A stretch of DNA of 64,000 bases from Asparagopsis taxiformis (lineage: Eukaryota > Rhodophyta > Florideophyceae > Bonnemaisoniales > Bonnemaisoniaceae), in the NCBI GenBank assembly GCA_030407315.1, contig JALQPE010000778.1, positions 1-64,000 of the forward strand, read 5' to 3'. Each line of letters opens with the position of its first letter. Within the stretch, counting starts at the first letter, position 1. The notes below the pieces were generated by a model, which had not been told where the DNA came from, made no database searches, and was given only the letters and a program-made list of their open reading frames with translations. A program made the translations under genes and the position numbers. Positions 21,177-32,241 of this stretch are shown here, piece after piece.

Positions 21177-21377
21177 TCAACATCCGCCACCACCGAAGCC
21201 ACCGAAGCCACCAATGCTGACTCCAAGTGCGGCTGACCTTCCGGAAGAGAATCCTGTAGACATTTCTCCTCCAAATAAGGTCGACTTCTTTGCTTTTTGT
21301 GCCCGTTTCTCAGCAGCTTCTTCCTTAGTCAATTCAACGGCTTCATCTTCAATAGGTTTAGATTCTATACACCCCAT
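21177..21377 (-). CDS. Small MGCIESKP protein with glycine-rich C-terminus ending in Cys
   Basis: A 66-residue protein with the MGCxESKP N-terminus of its paralogue at 15193-15396, fitting myristoylation at Gly2 and palmitoylation at Cys3. The middle is a charged Glu/Lys/Ala stretch likely to be helical (about residues 10-32). The end is glycine-rich with a terminal cysteine (FGGFGGGGC). A TATAAAG lies 66 bp upstream (21443-21449). The two proteins share only their ends. It is probably a small peripheral membrane protein; no known family is recognised and the role is unknown. Confidence 0.72.
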   Translation of the reverse strand: MGCIESKPIEDEAVELTKEEAAEKRAQKAKKSTLFGGEMSTGFSSGRSAALGVSIGGFGGFGGGGC

Positions 21378-21442
21378 GTTTCACCTGTGAGAGTGCTTTT
21401 GATGAACTAGCTCTGGTCAAAATGTTCGCTAGTTCGCAGTGG

Positions 21443-21449
21443 CTTTATA
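21443..21449 (-). promoter_or_regulatory. TATA box of MGCIESKP gene
   Basis: TATAAAG on the minus strand, 66 bp before the ATG at 21377. Confidence 0.5.
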
Positions 21450-22541
21450 GAGTTTACATGTTCGTTTAATGATGATATTGAGCAGCTTCCATCTTGGTTG
21501 AAATCATCTATGATAGTCGACGGAAGTGCAGCATTGCTGAAAGAATTTTATTTCTCTTCTGAATCGTATCGAATATGAATAGTTAACTGTCCATAGATCT
21601 ATGCACTTCTGCTTAGCGACTAGTGTGACATTGTTGGTTCAATCATCCTTGTTGTCGCAAACTTCATACCCATGTATGTATACCCATACTCATAAAGTCT
21701 TTCTCTGATCTCTCTCAAGTTCATTGTTGATCATGTGTTTTCTATCCCCGTCGCCGAAAGTTTCCCCATAGCAATGGAAGATCTACTCTTCCGTGTTAAA
21801 CAGCAGGCGTTACGATAAAATGTTACCGCTGAACGGTCAAAAAGCTGAGTGAGGATGGTAATGGAGAGATCTAGCATCCGTCCATTCGTTACACTTGACC
21901 GCATTGCAGCATTCACTCTAGTGGGCCGGGTAGCTATTTCAATAGTATCGACATTTTTGTAGTTGGGATATTCGTATAACCAGGTGACATGCCACCTCTA
22001 GTGTCTGGGCAAGCTCAACATTCTTCATTGTTTAGCATTTGTGATGTTGCAATCACGCGTTACACTTTTCCCACTGTTGCGCTACCTCTTTCGAATAAGT
22101 ATTCCTCATTTTTCTTTTCTATTCGATCGCATACTGATGATTAGTACATACGTTTGTGATTCGATACGGTAAACGGAGGCAGAGTTACTTGGATTACAAT
22201 GCACTAGCGTTCGCGAGCAACAATGCGTAAAATCCGACTGAAATGATCAGAAGCAGTGATCAGAACTAAGAAGAAAACAAACATCACTTCGTACAGCTTC
22301 AGGGTTTTTTGTTAAAGTGTTGAAACTCTCACGAGCCGAAACGAAGATTGTGCGATAAGAATCTTATCCTTTCGATCAATACATCGCTGAAAGGCCTCAT
22401 ATACGACCATCAGGATAATACTTTTTCACTCAACTTTCTCCTCTCGCCTTTCATACTCGCTTAGTTGTTCAAGACGCAGCTATAAATTCAACAATACACA
22501 ATTTTGGCTCATATATGCTACAGAGATGTATAAGCAATGTA
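21450..22541. other. Intergenic region with a degenerate 77-bp repeat
   Basis: No supported gene up to the Ty3/gypsy element at 22542. It contains the degenerate 77-bp-family copy at 21958-22037. Confidence 0.4.
21958..22037 (+). repeat. Degenerate copy of the 77-bp solo-LTR-like repeat
   Basis: Shares GTTGGGATATTCGTATAACC and the following CAGGTGACATGCCACCTCTAG with the other copies. It has a 2-nt insertion near its start and a degraded 3' end (...TTTAGCA). A target duplication is no longer evident. Confidence 0.6.
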
Positions 22542-22833
22542 TCTTGCTTTCTCCTGCTTCGCCGGTTTACGTTCGGGCAAGAAAAAAGTAGTGACACGCT
22601 TGTCTCCTTTACTCTCACTGCCTCACTACTCGCCTATATAGATACGTATAGCTTAGCCAAATATGCTGGAATGAGGATGATGAAATGGGCATTAGAGTCA
22701 ATATTCGGATACCCGATAGCGTCCGATAAACGGAAATTACTGTCGCGCGAAATAGAAATAGGCTGTATAAATGGATCATCCAATAGGATCAATAGCAACC
22801 CCATTATGCACAGTAGACATTGCTGGTGCAGCA
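22542..22833 (-). repeat. 3' LTR of the Ty3/gypsy element
   Basis: 292 bp, identical to 27750-28041 as far as can be read; preceded on the minus strand by a purine tract. Confidence 0.92.
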
Positions 22834-22843
22834 GTCCCCTCTT

Positions 22844-25800
22844 TTAGAGGCGAACCTCACTTGTAGCTGCGCGGACCACATCTTGATCTGGATACTTCGT
22901 TAAAAACTGGGTGAGCAGATCTGGTACATCCTCTTGCATGATAGAAAATGGTTCCCATCCTGGCTCCTCGTCATCAAACCCAAACCATCGTGTCAAGACC
23001 TCATAGCGACTTGTGTCTGCATTGTATCTAAGGTCTAGAAATTCTTCCACTTTGTTGTAATGTGGATTGATATGCGCAATTGAGTCAAGTAGATCCTCAG
23101 TGACGTTAAGCTTGGAGTCTGCGTATAACTTCATTCGATTAGCATGCACCACAGAGATACTGTGGGTGATGAGATCCTCAACTTCATACACAAGAGGTGA
23201 CTTGGCGTTGACAACCCTGCGGGGTCCACGCCACTTCACTCTCAATTTATGTCCGTCCTTGAGTATTCTCTGCGCAACCAGCACGAAGTCTCCAATATCA
23301 AAATTGACATCACGAACGTTAGTCTTCGCATTATGCGCTTTTGCCTCTTTCTCACGCTTTTTCTGTTTGCGTTGACCGACATCTCTATGAATATCATCAA
23401 GTGTCGCTATCACCTTCTCTATATTCATGAGTTTCTGAGCGTGTACCAGCTCGAGCTCTTTAGCAACTGGTACAGTAGGTGGGAATAGTGTGCGTAGCGG
23501 GTTGTCCGCACATTGGCCAGTAAAGACTTGTACAGGAGCTCTATTTCCCAATGACGGTCGCTTAGAGTGATTCAAAATACTCTGTACTAGTGGGATTACT
23601 GCCGGCCATTCCTCCTCCTCAAGTCTAAATTCAGATAGCAGTGCTCTTGAAGCGCGCAGCACTTCTTTACACACGACCTCCACAGTGCCATTAGACTGGG
23701 GACAGTATGCAGTCGTAAAATGATGATGTGCATGCAAGTTTCTGTTCAAAGCAGACATCACTGTGTTCTTAAAATGCGGCCCTTGATCAGAAACCCACAT
23801 CAAAACCACTCCAAACAAAGAGAACCAGTTCAGTAATGCTTCTACTGCGGAGCTTGCATCAGCCTTCATGCATGGCTTCAACATTACATATGAGGATGCA
23901 TCATCCTTGATAATGAGAAGATATAAGTACCCTGTCGTACTTTTAGCCATATATAAGAAATCAAAATGTATGATCTCATTAGGAGAGTCACTGTGCAACG
24001 CATGTGCAAACGGTCGCGGCTCTCTGTGACCTCCTGTCGTGACCAAACAGTGCAGGCACGTGTTGCAGAACGTTACGACATCAGACTTCATGTCTTTCCA
24101 GTAAAAGTAATCTGAAATGTTCTCAAAAGTTGTAGTTGCACCTCGGTGTCCACCTCTTCCACAGTGTCCAACAACGCATATGCGCAACTGAAGCTCTGTT
24201 GCATGAGACGGAATCCATACTACACCATCCTTATTGACGAATAGCTTCCGAACAGTGCGATTGGGAGGATATTCCTCCCCTTTCGAAATGGCAAACTGCT
24301 GTGCCTGACGAACACAGGCAGCCGAAGGCCACTCAAAATCAGGATCCAGGTCAGGTGCTGGTGGGCAGGTGAACAAGGCCTTAATACTCCCGGAAGAATA
24401 TGATTTGTCCTCAGGAGCACCCCAACGAGATAAAAGATCAGCCCAGCAGTTTTCCTCACCAGGAATGTGTACTACAGTGTAGCGGAAGGCCGATAACTTC
24501 ATTGCCCATCGCTCGATCTTATTAGCGACGTGTTTGGAAATAGAAGAGTTGACGCTCGCTGGATTGAATATAAAAACAAGATTACGATGATCCGTAAATA
24601 GATTAAATCCTCCTGGACGCATAAGTATGTAATCGAGACGTGTTACAGACTCTACAATTGCAAAAGCTTCTTTCTCTGGAGTAGACCAGCGTGCACTGGA
24701 TCCTGTAAATGTCCCAGATAGAAATGCTAGCGGCTCATGCCCCTGCTCATTAAAAGGCAGGTCGGCATCCACAGGGGGTATCTGAGTTAGCACTGATGAC
24801 CAATGCTTATCAGAAGCATCGGTAAACAAGCATAGGAGCTTGGCGGGATCTGGATGTGCAAGAGTTGCGGCATTGTGCAGCGCATTTTTAACATATTCAA
24901 ATGCGTTGTGGGCGACTGAACTCCATAGTGGGCTTAGTGATATCTTTTCCACTGCACGTTTGGTGCGGCTTTTGGCCTGAGAGTATACCTGCTCAAGCAA
25001 CTCACTCAGCGGCGCGACGATCGATGTGAACTTTGGAATGGATGGACGCATCCAATTAGCAGCACAGACAAATTGCTGCAAGTCAGCACCAGTTTTTGGT
25101 GAAGATAAATCCAGTAATGCCTGCAGTCTGTCTGGATCGTAGCGTATTCCATGTTTAGAAATAATCCTTCCACACCATTTCACAGATTCCAAGTAAAGGC
25201 GACACTTCTTTGCGTGAAGCTTCAATCCATGCGTACGGAAAAGCTCGAAAATCTTTCGTAGGGTATCCAAAAGATCGCGCGTTGATGTGCAGTGAATCAG
25301 AATGTCATCGATCCACTGTAACAATTTGTCCCTTACAGGTATGCACACGGCTTGCAGGGAGCTTTGGAAGTATGACACAGCGTTGGTGGCACCGTGTAGT
25401 ACACGAGTGGGACTAAACACCCCGTCAGGAGTGATGAAACTCTGACATTCCTGAGAGTTCTCATGTAATGCCATTTGCCAGTATCCCTGACATAGATCTA
25501 AAGTGGCATAGCATGTGTCTCTCGTCAATTGAGATGTCATAGATTCCAAGTCCGGCATTGGCCACGCATGCGGTATAGTTTGACTGTTCACTGGTCTTAG
25601 ATCTACAGTGAATCTAAACTCCTCCGGTCCAGCTTTGGGAACAATTAAAGGAGCACATGCCCACGCACTTCTATTATTTGCGCGAATCAGTCCCATTGAA
25701 AGTAGCTCCTCCACTTTCTTGCGCAGAAAGGCAGCCTGTGGAGGTGAGTATCGCCTGACTTTAACCCTAACGGGCTTTGCATGAGAGACAAGGGATATTT

Positions 25801-27691
25801 CCATTGGCGGTATATTTGCTGGAGGATCACAGCCAATCTTAGTGCGGAATATATCTATATATTCCATGAGAAGATTACTTAGTTCGGCAGCTGCATCATT
25901 TTCCAGGCCGTTCTCTACAGCTTCATGCAGCATTGATTCCAAATGCTTCTTAGTCTCTGCATTGCAGTTACTTCCAGTAACAATTGGGTCATCGGCAGGT
26001 ATGGGGTCATCATCAGGTACATCACCATAGAAAGAAGGTGATGGAACATCCATATCAGTCGGGCTGTCAGCAGCTACGACATCTTCTGTATGCTCAGCTA
26101 GATCGTCTACAGACTGCAGCTTAGTATGTTCAGATTTGTCTAGCAATAGACGCGAAAGCCTACTCGGAGCTATCGGATCCGTCTCATTATCAGAGCCTTT
26201 TAGCTCTTGCGAGAATCCAATATGTGAGAAGTCAACATCATTGAATCTATTGCGAACAGTCGCAAAGTGCTTGTCAAGATCAAAACCAATTGCTTGCAGT
26301 AGCGGTCGCGATAGTAGTACTTCAGACATGTGTTCATTAAAAACAAGGAATTGCACATTTCTTAACTTCAGTGGACCAGAAGGTGTGTCAATAGTGATAG
26401 ATATGCGCGCCTTTTTATGCGCTGCATAGCGCACTGGAGAATCGTCATCCTTAGTCGGGTCAACCGCAACTCCCATCCATATAGGGGATGAAAGCGGAAG
26501 GACCTGAACAAACACCTTCTTTTTGGCCAAATCCTGCAGGTGAGCATCACAAAGAGCAGCGTGGTCTGAGCCGTAGTCACCATTCACGATGACATCTGTC
26601 ACACCTGCAAGCTTTCCTTGATATCGTCCTGGCTGCAGTTTGTCAGGGGATTCGGCGAAAATAGCCGAGTTGTCTGTTTCTGCCAACATTGGCATGACTG
26701 TCTCTTGTGACAAGAGATTCATTCTCTTTGGTGAAGCTTCATTTTGGCTCCTTTTTGCACGATAGTCCGCGATCAATTTCAAACGTTGTGAAGCAGACGT
26801 CTTCGGACAGTTCTTGAGATAATGTCTGTCATTACAGGAAGGATTAAGGCATGTGGGTAGACTGGCTTTGTCAACAGCCATAGACATTCTTGGAGTAGTA
26901 TTGCTGGCCGTGGGAGCTATTTCCTTTGAAGGAGATTGGATGTTTCTAACAGCATCATCACATGTTGCACCACGACGCTTTCGCCATTTACCTTTCCTTC
27001 CGATTTGAGTATTAGATGATTGAGTATCATTGGCTTTCAGAGTGGTACGAATTGGAATGTACTCTTCGCAGTCAATAGCCCGCTTTAAAACTCTTGAGTA
27101 GAATCGTGCCCAATCATCTTCAATATGATTAATATTCAGTGCCAGATCAGATTCAATTCTTTGTCTGAGCACATCTGGCTTCAACAGCCGAGTGACATGC
27201 TCAATTGCTGTCTTCGGACTGTCGTCTATGAGACGCTCCCACTTCTTGTTTCTCAGAAGTGTGCGATAGTCAGAGAATAAAGAAATTATCCTCATCTCGG
27301 CATCTGGTTCGTTAACATTAATCCTGACTGAGGAGTTCACAGCCCCTTCTAGTTCTTCCAATGATATAGATTCCAGAGCCACAGAGTCCTTATCTTCCAA
27401 CCACTTCTCCAATATTTCATCTGTCAGATCATCGATCTCTTGTACCGAAGAACCAAACACGCCAAGTGGTATTGTAGAGAGTAGCAAGTCTCTGTCCACA
27501 GAGGAAACGAGTGACACAGGCAATACATTGCTGCCTGAGTTTTGTGCATCTTTCACTCTGAGAAGGTAACACTCTCGCTCTTTTAGAAACGTCCGTACAT
27601 TTTTTCGACCCAGTCTTCTCAGCTCTGGATGGCTGACTGGCACAAATGCATTCTGACCAGTTGTAAATGCCTGGTTAGATTCAGAACTCAT
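22844..27691 (-). CDS. gag-pol: Ty3/gypsy gag-pol polyprotein with C-terminal chromodomain
   Basis: A single frame of 1615 codons. Approximate residue positions: a CLNPSCNDRHYLKNC zinc-finger-like block near 277; an aspartic protease motif NGDYGSD near 372 (Tyr where most relatives have Ser/Thr); RT with FTVDLRPVN and the catalytic WIDDILIH near 790 (Trp where Tyr is usual); RNase H with FTDASD, EKEAFAI and FTDHRNL; an integrase HHCC zinc finger near 1170-1215; and an integrase core with HFDF, WVSDQGPHF and the Glu of NGTVEVVCKE. A chromodomain (VEEFLDLRYN...YEVLTRWFGF...GWEP) lies near 1550-1590. Chromodomains of this type are thought to steer integration to marked chromatin. Gag and pol are fused without a frameshift. 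No defects seen. Confidence 0.93.
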   Translation of the reverse strand: MSSESNQAFTTGQNAFVPVSHPELRRLGRKNVRTFLKERECYLLRVKDAQNSGSNVLPVSLVSSVDRDLLLSTIPLGVFGSSVQEIDDLTDEILEKWLEDKDSVALESISLEELEGAVNSSVRINVNEPDAEMRIISLFSDYRTLLRNKKWERLIDDSPKTAIEHVTRLLKPDVLRQRIESDLALNINHIEDDWARFYSRVLKRAIDCEEYIPIRTTLKANDTQSSNTQIGRKGKWRKRRGATCDDAVRNIQSPSKEIAPTASNTTPRMSMAVDKASLPTCLNPSCNDRHYLKNCPKTSASQRLKLIADYRAKRSQNEASPKRMNLLSQETVMPMLAETDNSAIFAESPDKLQPGRYQGKLAGVTDVIVNGDYGSDHAALCDAHLQDLAKKKVFVQVLPLSSPIWMGVAVDPTKDDDSPVRYAAHKKARISITIDTPSGPLKLRNVQFLVFNEHMSEVLLSRPLLQAIGFDLDKHFATVRNRFNDVDFSHIGFSQELKGSDNETDPIAPSRLSRLLLDKSEHTKLQSVDDLAEHTEDVVAADSPTDMDVPSPSFYGDVPDDDPIPADDPIVTGSNCNAETKKHLESMLHEAVENGLENDAAAELSNLLMEYIDIFRTKIGCDPPANIPPMEISLVSHAKPVRVKVRRYSPPQAAFLRKKVEELLSMGLIRANNRSAWACAPLIVPKAGPEEFRFTVDLRPVNSQTIPHAWPMPDLESMTSQLTRDTCYATLDLCQGYWQMALHENSQECQSFITPDGVFSPTRVLHGATNAVSYFQSSLQAVCIPVRDKLLQWIDDILIHCTSTRDLLDTLRKIFELFRTHGLKLHAKKCRLYLESVKWCGRIISKHGIRYDPDRLQALLDLSSPKTGADLQQFVCAANWMRPSIPKFTSIVAPLSELLEQVYSQAKSRTKRAVEKISLSPLWSSVAHNAFEYVKNALHNAATLAHPDPAKLLCLFTDASDKHWSSVLTQIPPVDADLPFNEQGHEPLAFLSGTFTGSSARWSTPEKEAFAIVESVTRLDYILMRPGGFNLFTDHRNLVFIFNPASVNSSISKHVANKIERWAMKLSAFRYTVVHIPGEENCWADLLSRWGAPEDKSYSSGSIKALFTCPPAPDLDPDFEWPSAACVRQAQQFAISKGEEYPPNRTVRKLFVNKDGVVWIPSHATELQLRICVVGHCGRGGHRGATTTFENISDYFYWKDMKSDVVTFCNTCLHCLVTTGGHREPRPFAHALHSDSPNEIIHFDFLYMAKSTTGYLYLLIIKDDASSYVMLKPCMKADASSAVEALLNWFSLFGVVLMWVSDQGPHFKNTVMSALNRNLHAHHHFTTAYCPQSNGTVEVVCKEVLRASRALLSEFRLEEEEWPAVIPLVQSILNHSKRPSLGNRAPVQVFTGQCADNPLRTLFPPTVPVAKELELVHAQKLMNIEKVIATLDDIHRDVGQRKQKKREKEAKAHNAKTNVRDVNFDIGDFVLVAQRILKDGHKLRVKWRGPRRVVNAKSPLVYEVEDLITHSISVVHANRMKLYADSKLNVTEDLLDSIAHINPHYNKVEEFLDLRYNADTSRYEVLTRWFGFDDEEPGWEPFSIMQEDVPDLLTQFLTKYPDQDVVRAATSEVRL

Positions 27692-27749
27692 TATATGAAC
27701 TAGACGAACAAAGAGACGTAGTGTGTCAAAGAATTAGCAGATTGATCAA

Positions 27750-28041
27750 TCTTGCTTTCTCCTGCTTCGCCGGTTTACGTTCGGGCAAGAAAAAAGTAGT
27801 GACACGCTTGTCTCCTTTACTCTCACTGCCTCACTACTCGCCTATATAGATACGTATAGCTTAGCCAAATATGCTGGAATGAGGATGATGAAATGGGCAT
27901 TAGAGTCAATATTCGGATACCCGATAGCGTCCGATAAACGGAAATTACTGTCGCGCGAAATAGAAATAGGCTGTATAAATGGATCATCCAATAGGATCAA
28001 TAGCAACCCCATTATGCACAGTAGACATTGCTGGTGCAGCA
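27750..28041 (-). repeat. 5' LTR of the Ty3/gypsy element
   Basis: 292 bp. A TATATAGG lies within it, about 80 bp before the internal end, as a likely start of element transcription. Confidence 0.92.
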
Positions 28042-28229
28042 ATGTATGATGTTTATTTGTAACTGTCACACCATACAATGCAAATCGAGGATTACACTTT
28101 ACAAATTGTGCTCGCCAAAGATTCAGATTGCGTGACAAAGTAGTTATCGATAAGTTTGGATATGCTCATAGACGAATCAATACTGAGAAACTAGAAAGAA
28201 AGCAACAATGACGCTTAAAGTTTCGCAAG

Positions 28230-28890
28230 ATCTATCCACCACATCCACGCCCACCATCGCCTCATCGGCTGGCATAACCAGCACTGTAAGCGCCGTAACT
28301 GGCGAAGGGGCCTGTATCTATATGCAAGAGAGACCGAAATTCCAGCATATTTTCTTTTGAACTGTTTACGCGCTTCCTGAATCTCGTCATTATACGGTTT
28401 GTAGACTTTCGAGCTCCTCGAGCGCTGAGGAAATGGCTATATGGAAGCTAGCTGGAAATCAAATTGACACCATCTTCAGCTGAGATGTTCTGTAATAGGA
28501 GCGTTGAAAAAATTAAGACATTGGACAATTTAGTTCGTTCATAGATTGATGGCTCACACTAGCCATGAGCCTGAGAGGTGCACCAACACATATGAACAGC
28601 TATATCACAGAGTATTAATTTACATACAGATTTCTGAGGGCGGCAGAGGAGGCGAGAGGGAAAAGGCATCCAACATCATCAGAAGGAGTACTAGCTCTAG
28701 CCATCAAAGCGAGAAATTACTTGCCAGACGCACAAGTCAATAACTTTTATCCATTAAAGGTGCTGGTAATAACCTGTCCACAACTACCTGGCGTCACTGC
28801 TGCCGCGAGCCATCTATGCGCAAGGAGTAACTAGCTCTTAATAAGAACCAGTCTACAGGGTGAGCCGGTTTGGATTCAAGACAGCCCAAG
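28230..28890 (-). pseudogene. Dead third copy of the MGCxESKP small-protein family
   Basis: Near 28860-28890 the minus strand reads LGCLESKPAHPV, matching MGCFESKPAAPV of the 15193 paralogue but with TTG in place of ATG. Near 28230-28295 it reads a glycine-rich tail (GDGGRGCGG, stop) preceded by an in-frame TGA. The middle is disrupted and longer than in the intact genes. Confidence 0.5.
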
Positions 28891-31079
28891 TTTCTACCCG
28901 CGGAGCTAGACGGGACCAGGTCTGGCTAAGCAAGGAATGAAACTACAAACTTTAGTTATAGTTGATTTGCTGCTTATATTAAGTGTGCTGATTCACTCTG
29001 AATCAACCAGAGTCTGAATTGAGAGGAACCACCTGAGCCGCCACAGCATTACTGTTCTTGACTCTTGATCTCCAAGAATAGGCAACATGAGAGCGATGAA
29101 TTCTGCAAGCCAACCAATAAAACTCCGCCAAGTGGTGTACAGGCAGAGATGCCAGCATGACACCATAGCCCTAAATAGAATCCCTACACGTCACATGACG
29201 TTGGACAGCTGTCCAGAACCATTAACCAGACGACGTCTCGTCAACGGAACAGTCGGTAATAAATCGATTAAAATATCACATTTTTCCATTAAATGTTTCC
29301 TCACTACACGTCCAGCCCTTCGCGACGAATATTCCACCCAAGTCAAACCCGACATGCGTCGCTGCTCAAGTCAAGTCTAGCAACGGTCATGGCATTCCCT
29401 TCGAATGGTTCCGCAATCATCGCCATCTTCTGCCGTCGTTGATCGCGCATTCCTCGATGGAAACTTATCCGCCCCTTCCCTCGGCTCGTCCCAGCCACCT
29501 TTGTTTGCCTCTGGCGCCTCCGCAGTGTGTCACCCGCTTTTTGAAAGGCGAGCGCTATCGATGGAACGCAGCCCATATTCAGTTGATAGGTCTGTCCCAC
29601 GCGTGTGGATATTCGCGACGTATCCCGCATTTATGCTGATAAACGCCGTTATTCGTGGGCAAGCATGCTGACGAGCGGACAGCGTATCTCTGCTGCAGTT
29701 GTATGTACACATCGTGGGATATCTGTAGTACACAGCTTGTTTAATTGGCGTTTGATTAGTGGTTTTGATCGTCATTGTTGACCGATTTGGATGCAAATGT
29801 CATACACTTTCCACCATGCAGTTCATGCCCATGTGGAAACTTGCAAGCATGGCTGGTCTGGCAGTTTTTCCAACTCCGGTTTGAAAATCTCACACCTTTA
29901 TCCGGCAACAAGGTGGTTTGTTGGCGCGCGAAATGGCATCAGTAACCATATAGATGCGTTTACGAACGGCAAACGACGTTTTGCCGAAAATTAATGTTGC
30001 ATTGCGCATGTATTAGGGCTGGAAAGGTTGAAAATACTCATCTGTCTCTCTATGCCACCAACAAACATCGTTGGTGTCTCGAAAAGCCGAAGAGAAAAAG
30101 CCCATTGCTTCGTTAGTGTCGAACTGAAGACAAACAGTACATAGAAATCCATCTTCATCTATGCCCTATCACCAGCGAGACGGTCCCGTAATCAAAGTGT
30201 AAAACAGTCAGTCAACGTCAAAGGTTGCAGCAGAGCATTCCGTGTCTCAACAGCCAATGCCCAGGAAGGATTACGGGTTGGACAGACAACTGCCTACAAA
30301 TCCCTTCAAGTCATGGTTTTCCAAACATGCTCAGTTTTGAGACTGTCCACGCAATAAAACCATGTTGTGGAAAGCGAGACTGGTCAAAATGAACGCTTTT
30401 CCTGAATTGCTATATTGCGGCGGCTCATTCTCACTTCTGGTCCGGTGCCGGTCCATGGGGAAAGTTTGATCTGTAACTGACGTATGCTTACCACCGACAC
30501 CCCTAATCTTCCAGGTACGCTTTTCGCACATTCGACTGGCAGTCGCTATGTGGCCGAGGGCATAAACCTCCAATTACACCCTTATTTCTACTCCATGCTC
30601 CGTTCCTCGCACGTGATTTGCATTCGGGAAGAGATGTCCAGACTCCAGCTGGAGGGAATGTTGCGTCCAACCAGTCTCGGTCTTGGATGCCATTGAGTTC
30701 CTTCTTGGCCGTGAGACACGTGCTTCACACACACTCTCTCGACTTTTCCCTTTTGGTAACGGGATCATTCTCATGGAAATCTATGAAAGAGTATTCACTT
30801 ACAATACCATGAGGCTAGAGCACTTCTTGTTGGGTATAATACAGCATAGCAATATATTTCTGTCCCACAAATGGGACGCCTTACTGCAATTCATGACGTA
30901 CTGCGCCCTACTGGGCAGTTCCCGGATCTGATTCTAAACTTTTGCTCATCACTGTGACTCACTCCATAGATCATGGACCATATGTTTCACTGCTGGATAA
31001 ACCCCTTACCCTCGCAAATCCACAACGTCAAAACCAGACATATTGTCTTGTCGATTGCGCATTCTCAGCACAACAAAAT
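28891..31079. other. Intergenic region, no supported gene
   Basis: Only short overlapping frames without motifs. It lies between the dead MGC copy and the right arm of the inverted duplication. Confidence 0.4.
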
Positions 31080-32118
31080 TTGTCTCCCTCGTCAGACTCT
31101 CTATTCTTCCATCCATTCCATTCACCAAGCAATGATAAATATGTCTATCTTTATTACAGAGTCCCTCAGAGTTCCCTCTTTCCTATCCTTCCAAATATCT
31201 CCCCAGTCTAACTATGTCCCTACTCGTGACCTCATTCTATGATTCCAATCACCCATTCATCATATCCATCCCGGATCAAACGTGTCCGCACATACTTACA
31301 TTCTTCTACCCCCATTATGCACACAGGATTGTGAAAACACATATGTGCGCGCCAGAAGTAGCTATCACGTTAACCCTGAGGTGTTAACGACATAAATTGC
31401 AACACTTACTAAGCATATCACGCGATATACCGTCACCGCCATACATTATCACAGTTCCTTCGATTACAGACGCCATAAATTCGACATGAAATCTGTCATC
31501 AAGGAGATCCTCTTCTCTCTCCTCTAGTTCTGCTCATTGTTGTCAGCGACAACTCATCACCTGGTCAAAATCTTGCCAGGCTGTCTATGATGGGGACTTC
31601 ATGTCCCATTGTAGACTAGAGATTCCATTTCTGCCTTTCACACACATTTCTCAGAACAACGCCATTGTGTAATTACACTCGTACCGGTTTTTTGAACCAT
31701 AGAATACTTCCTCCTCACCATTTTCTCTAGTCACCCTCCCAAGCAGTTCCACAACTCGTCTCTTCCAGAAATGATCCCAAGGATAGTGCGCCTTTCTTAT
31801 CAACCTCCAGATAGCCCAAATAGACTCTTTCTCATGTAGCTATCCTGAATCTTCGTAAGGCATGACATCACTCCACGTCAATCGAATACGTTCTGATCAA
31901 CACCATTTCCCATCCTCCTTTCGAAAACAGCATTCACTTCCGATTGCCTCCGATTTTCTCCGTCATCAATTGGAAGCTCGTTCATCGGTGTAAGGTACAA
32001 CCAGTTCCAAAACACGTCAATCCTTCCACATGAACCACCTTACGGCCAAACCAGCCCATTTCGTTCTGCTATCGTTACACCTACCACTTCTTCACTTCCT
32101 CAAACCTCTTTCTCTCTG

Positions 32119-32127
32119 TATATAAAC
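32119..32127 (+). promoter_or_regulatory. TATA box of intact GH6 gene
   Basis: TATATAAAC, 115 bp before the ATG at 32242, conserved with the left arm. Confidence 0.65.
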
Positions 32128-32241
32128 CACCATCCCCACTCCCAACCTCTCTCTACCATGTCCGAACACTCACCAACTCTACACCCTTCTCTTGTTTATC
32201 ACTCGAAGCGCGATTATCGCCTGAATAGTTTTCAGTGAAAC

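Larger units (their letters stand above)
22542..28041 (-). mobile_element. Ty3/gypsy chromodomain retrotransposon, full length
   Basis: A 5500-bp element flanked by a 5-bp target duplication ATGTA (22537-22541 and 28042-28046). The two 292-bp LTRs (22542-22833 and 27750-28041) look identical base for base, so insertion is very recent and the element may be active. A purine tract AAAAGAGGGGA lies next to the 3' LTR. The LTR starts TGCTGCACC but ends in CAAGA rather than CA. The sequence after the 5' LTR (TTGATCAATCTGC) does not start with TGG, so no classical tRNA primer site was recognised. One uninterrupted gag-pol frame fills the interior. Confidence 0.93.
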
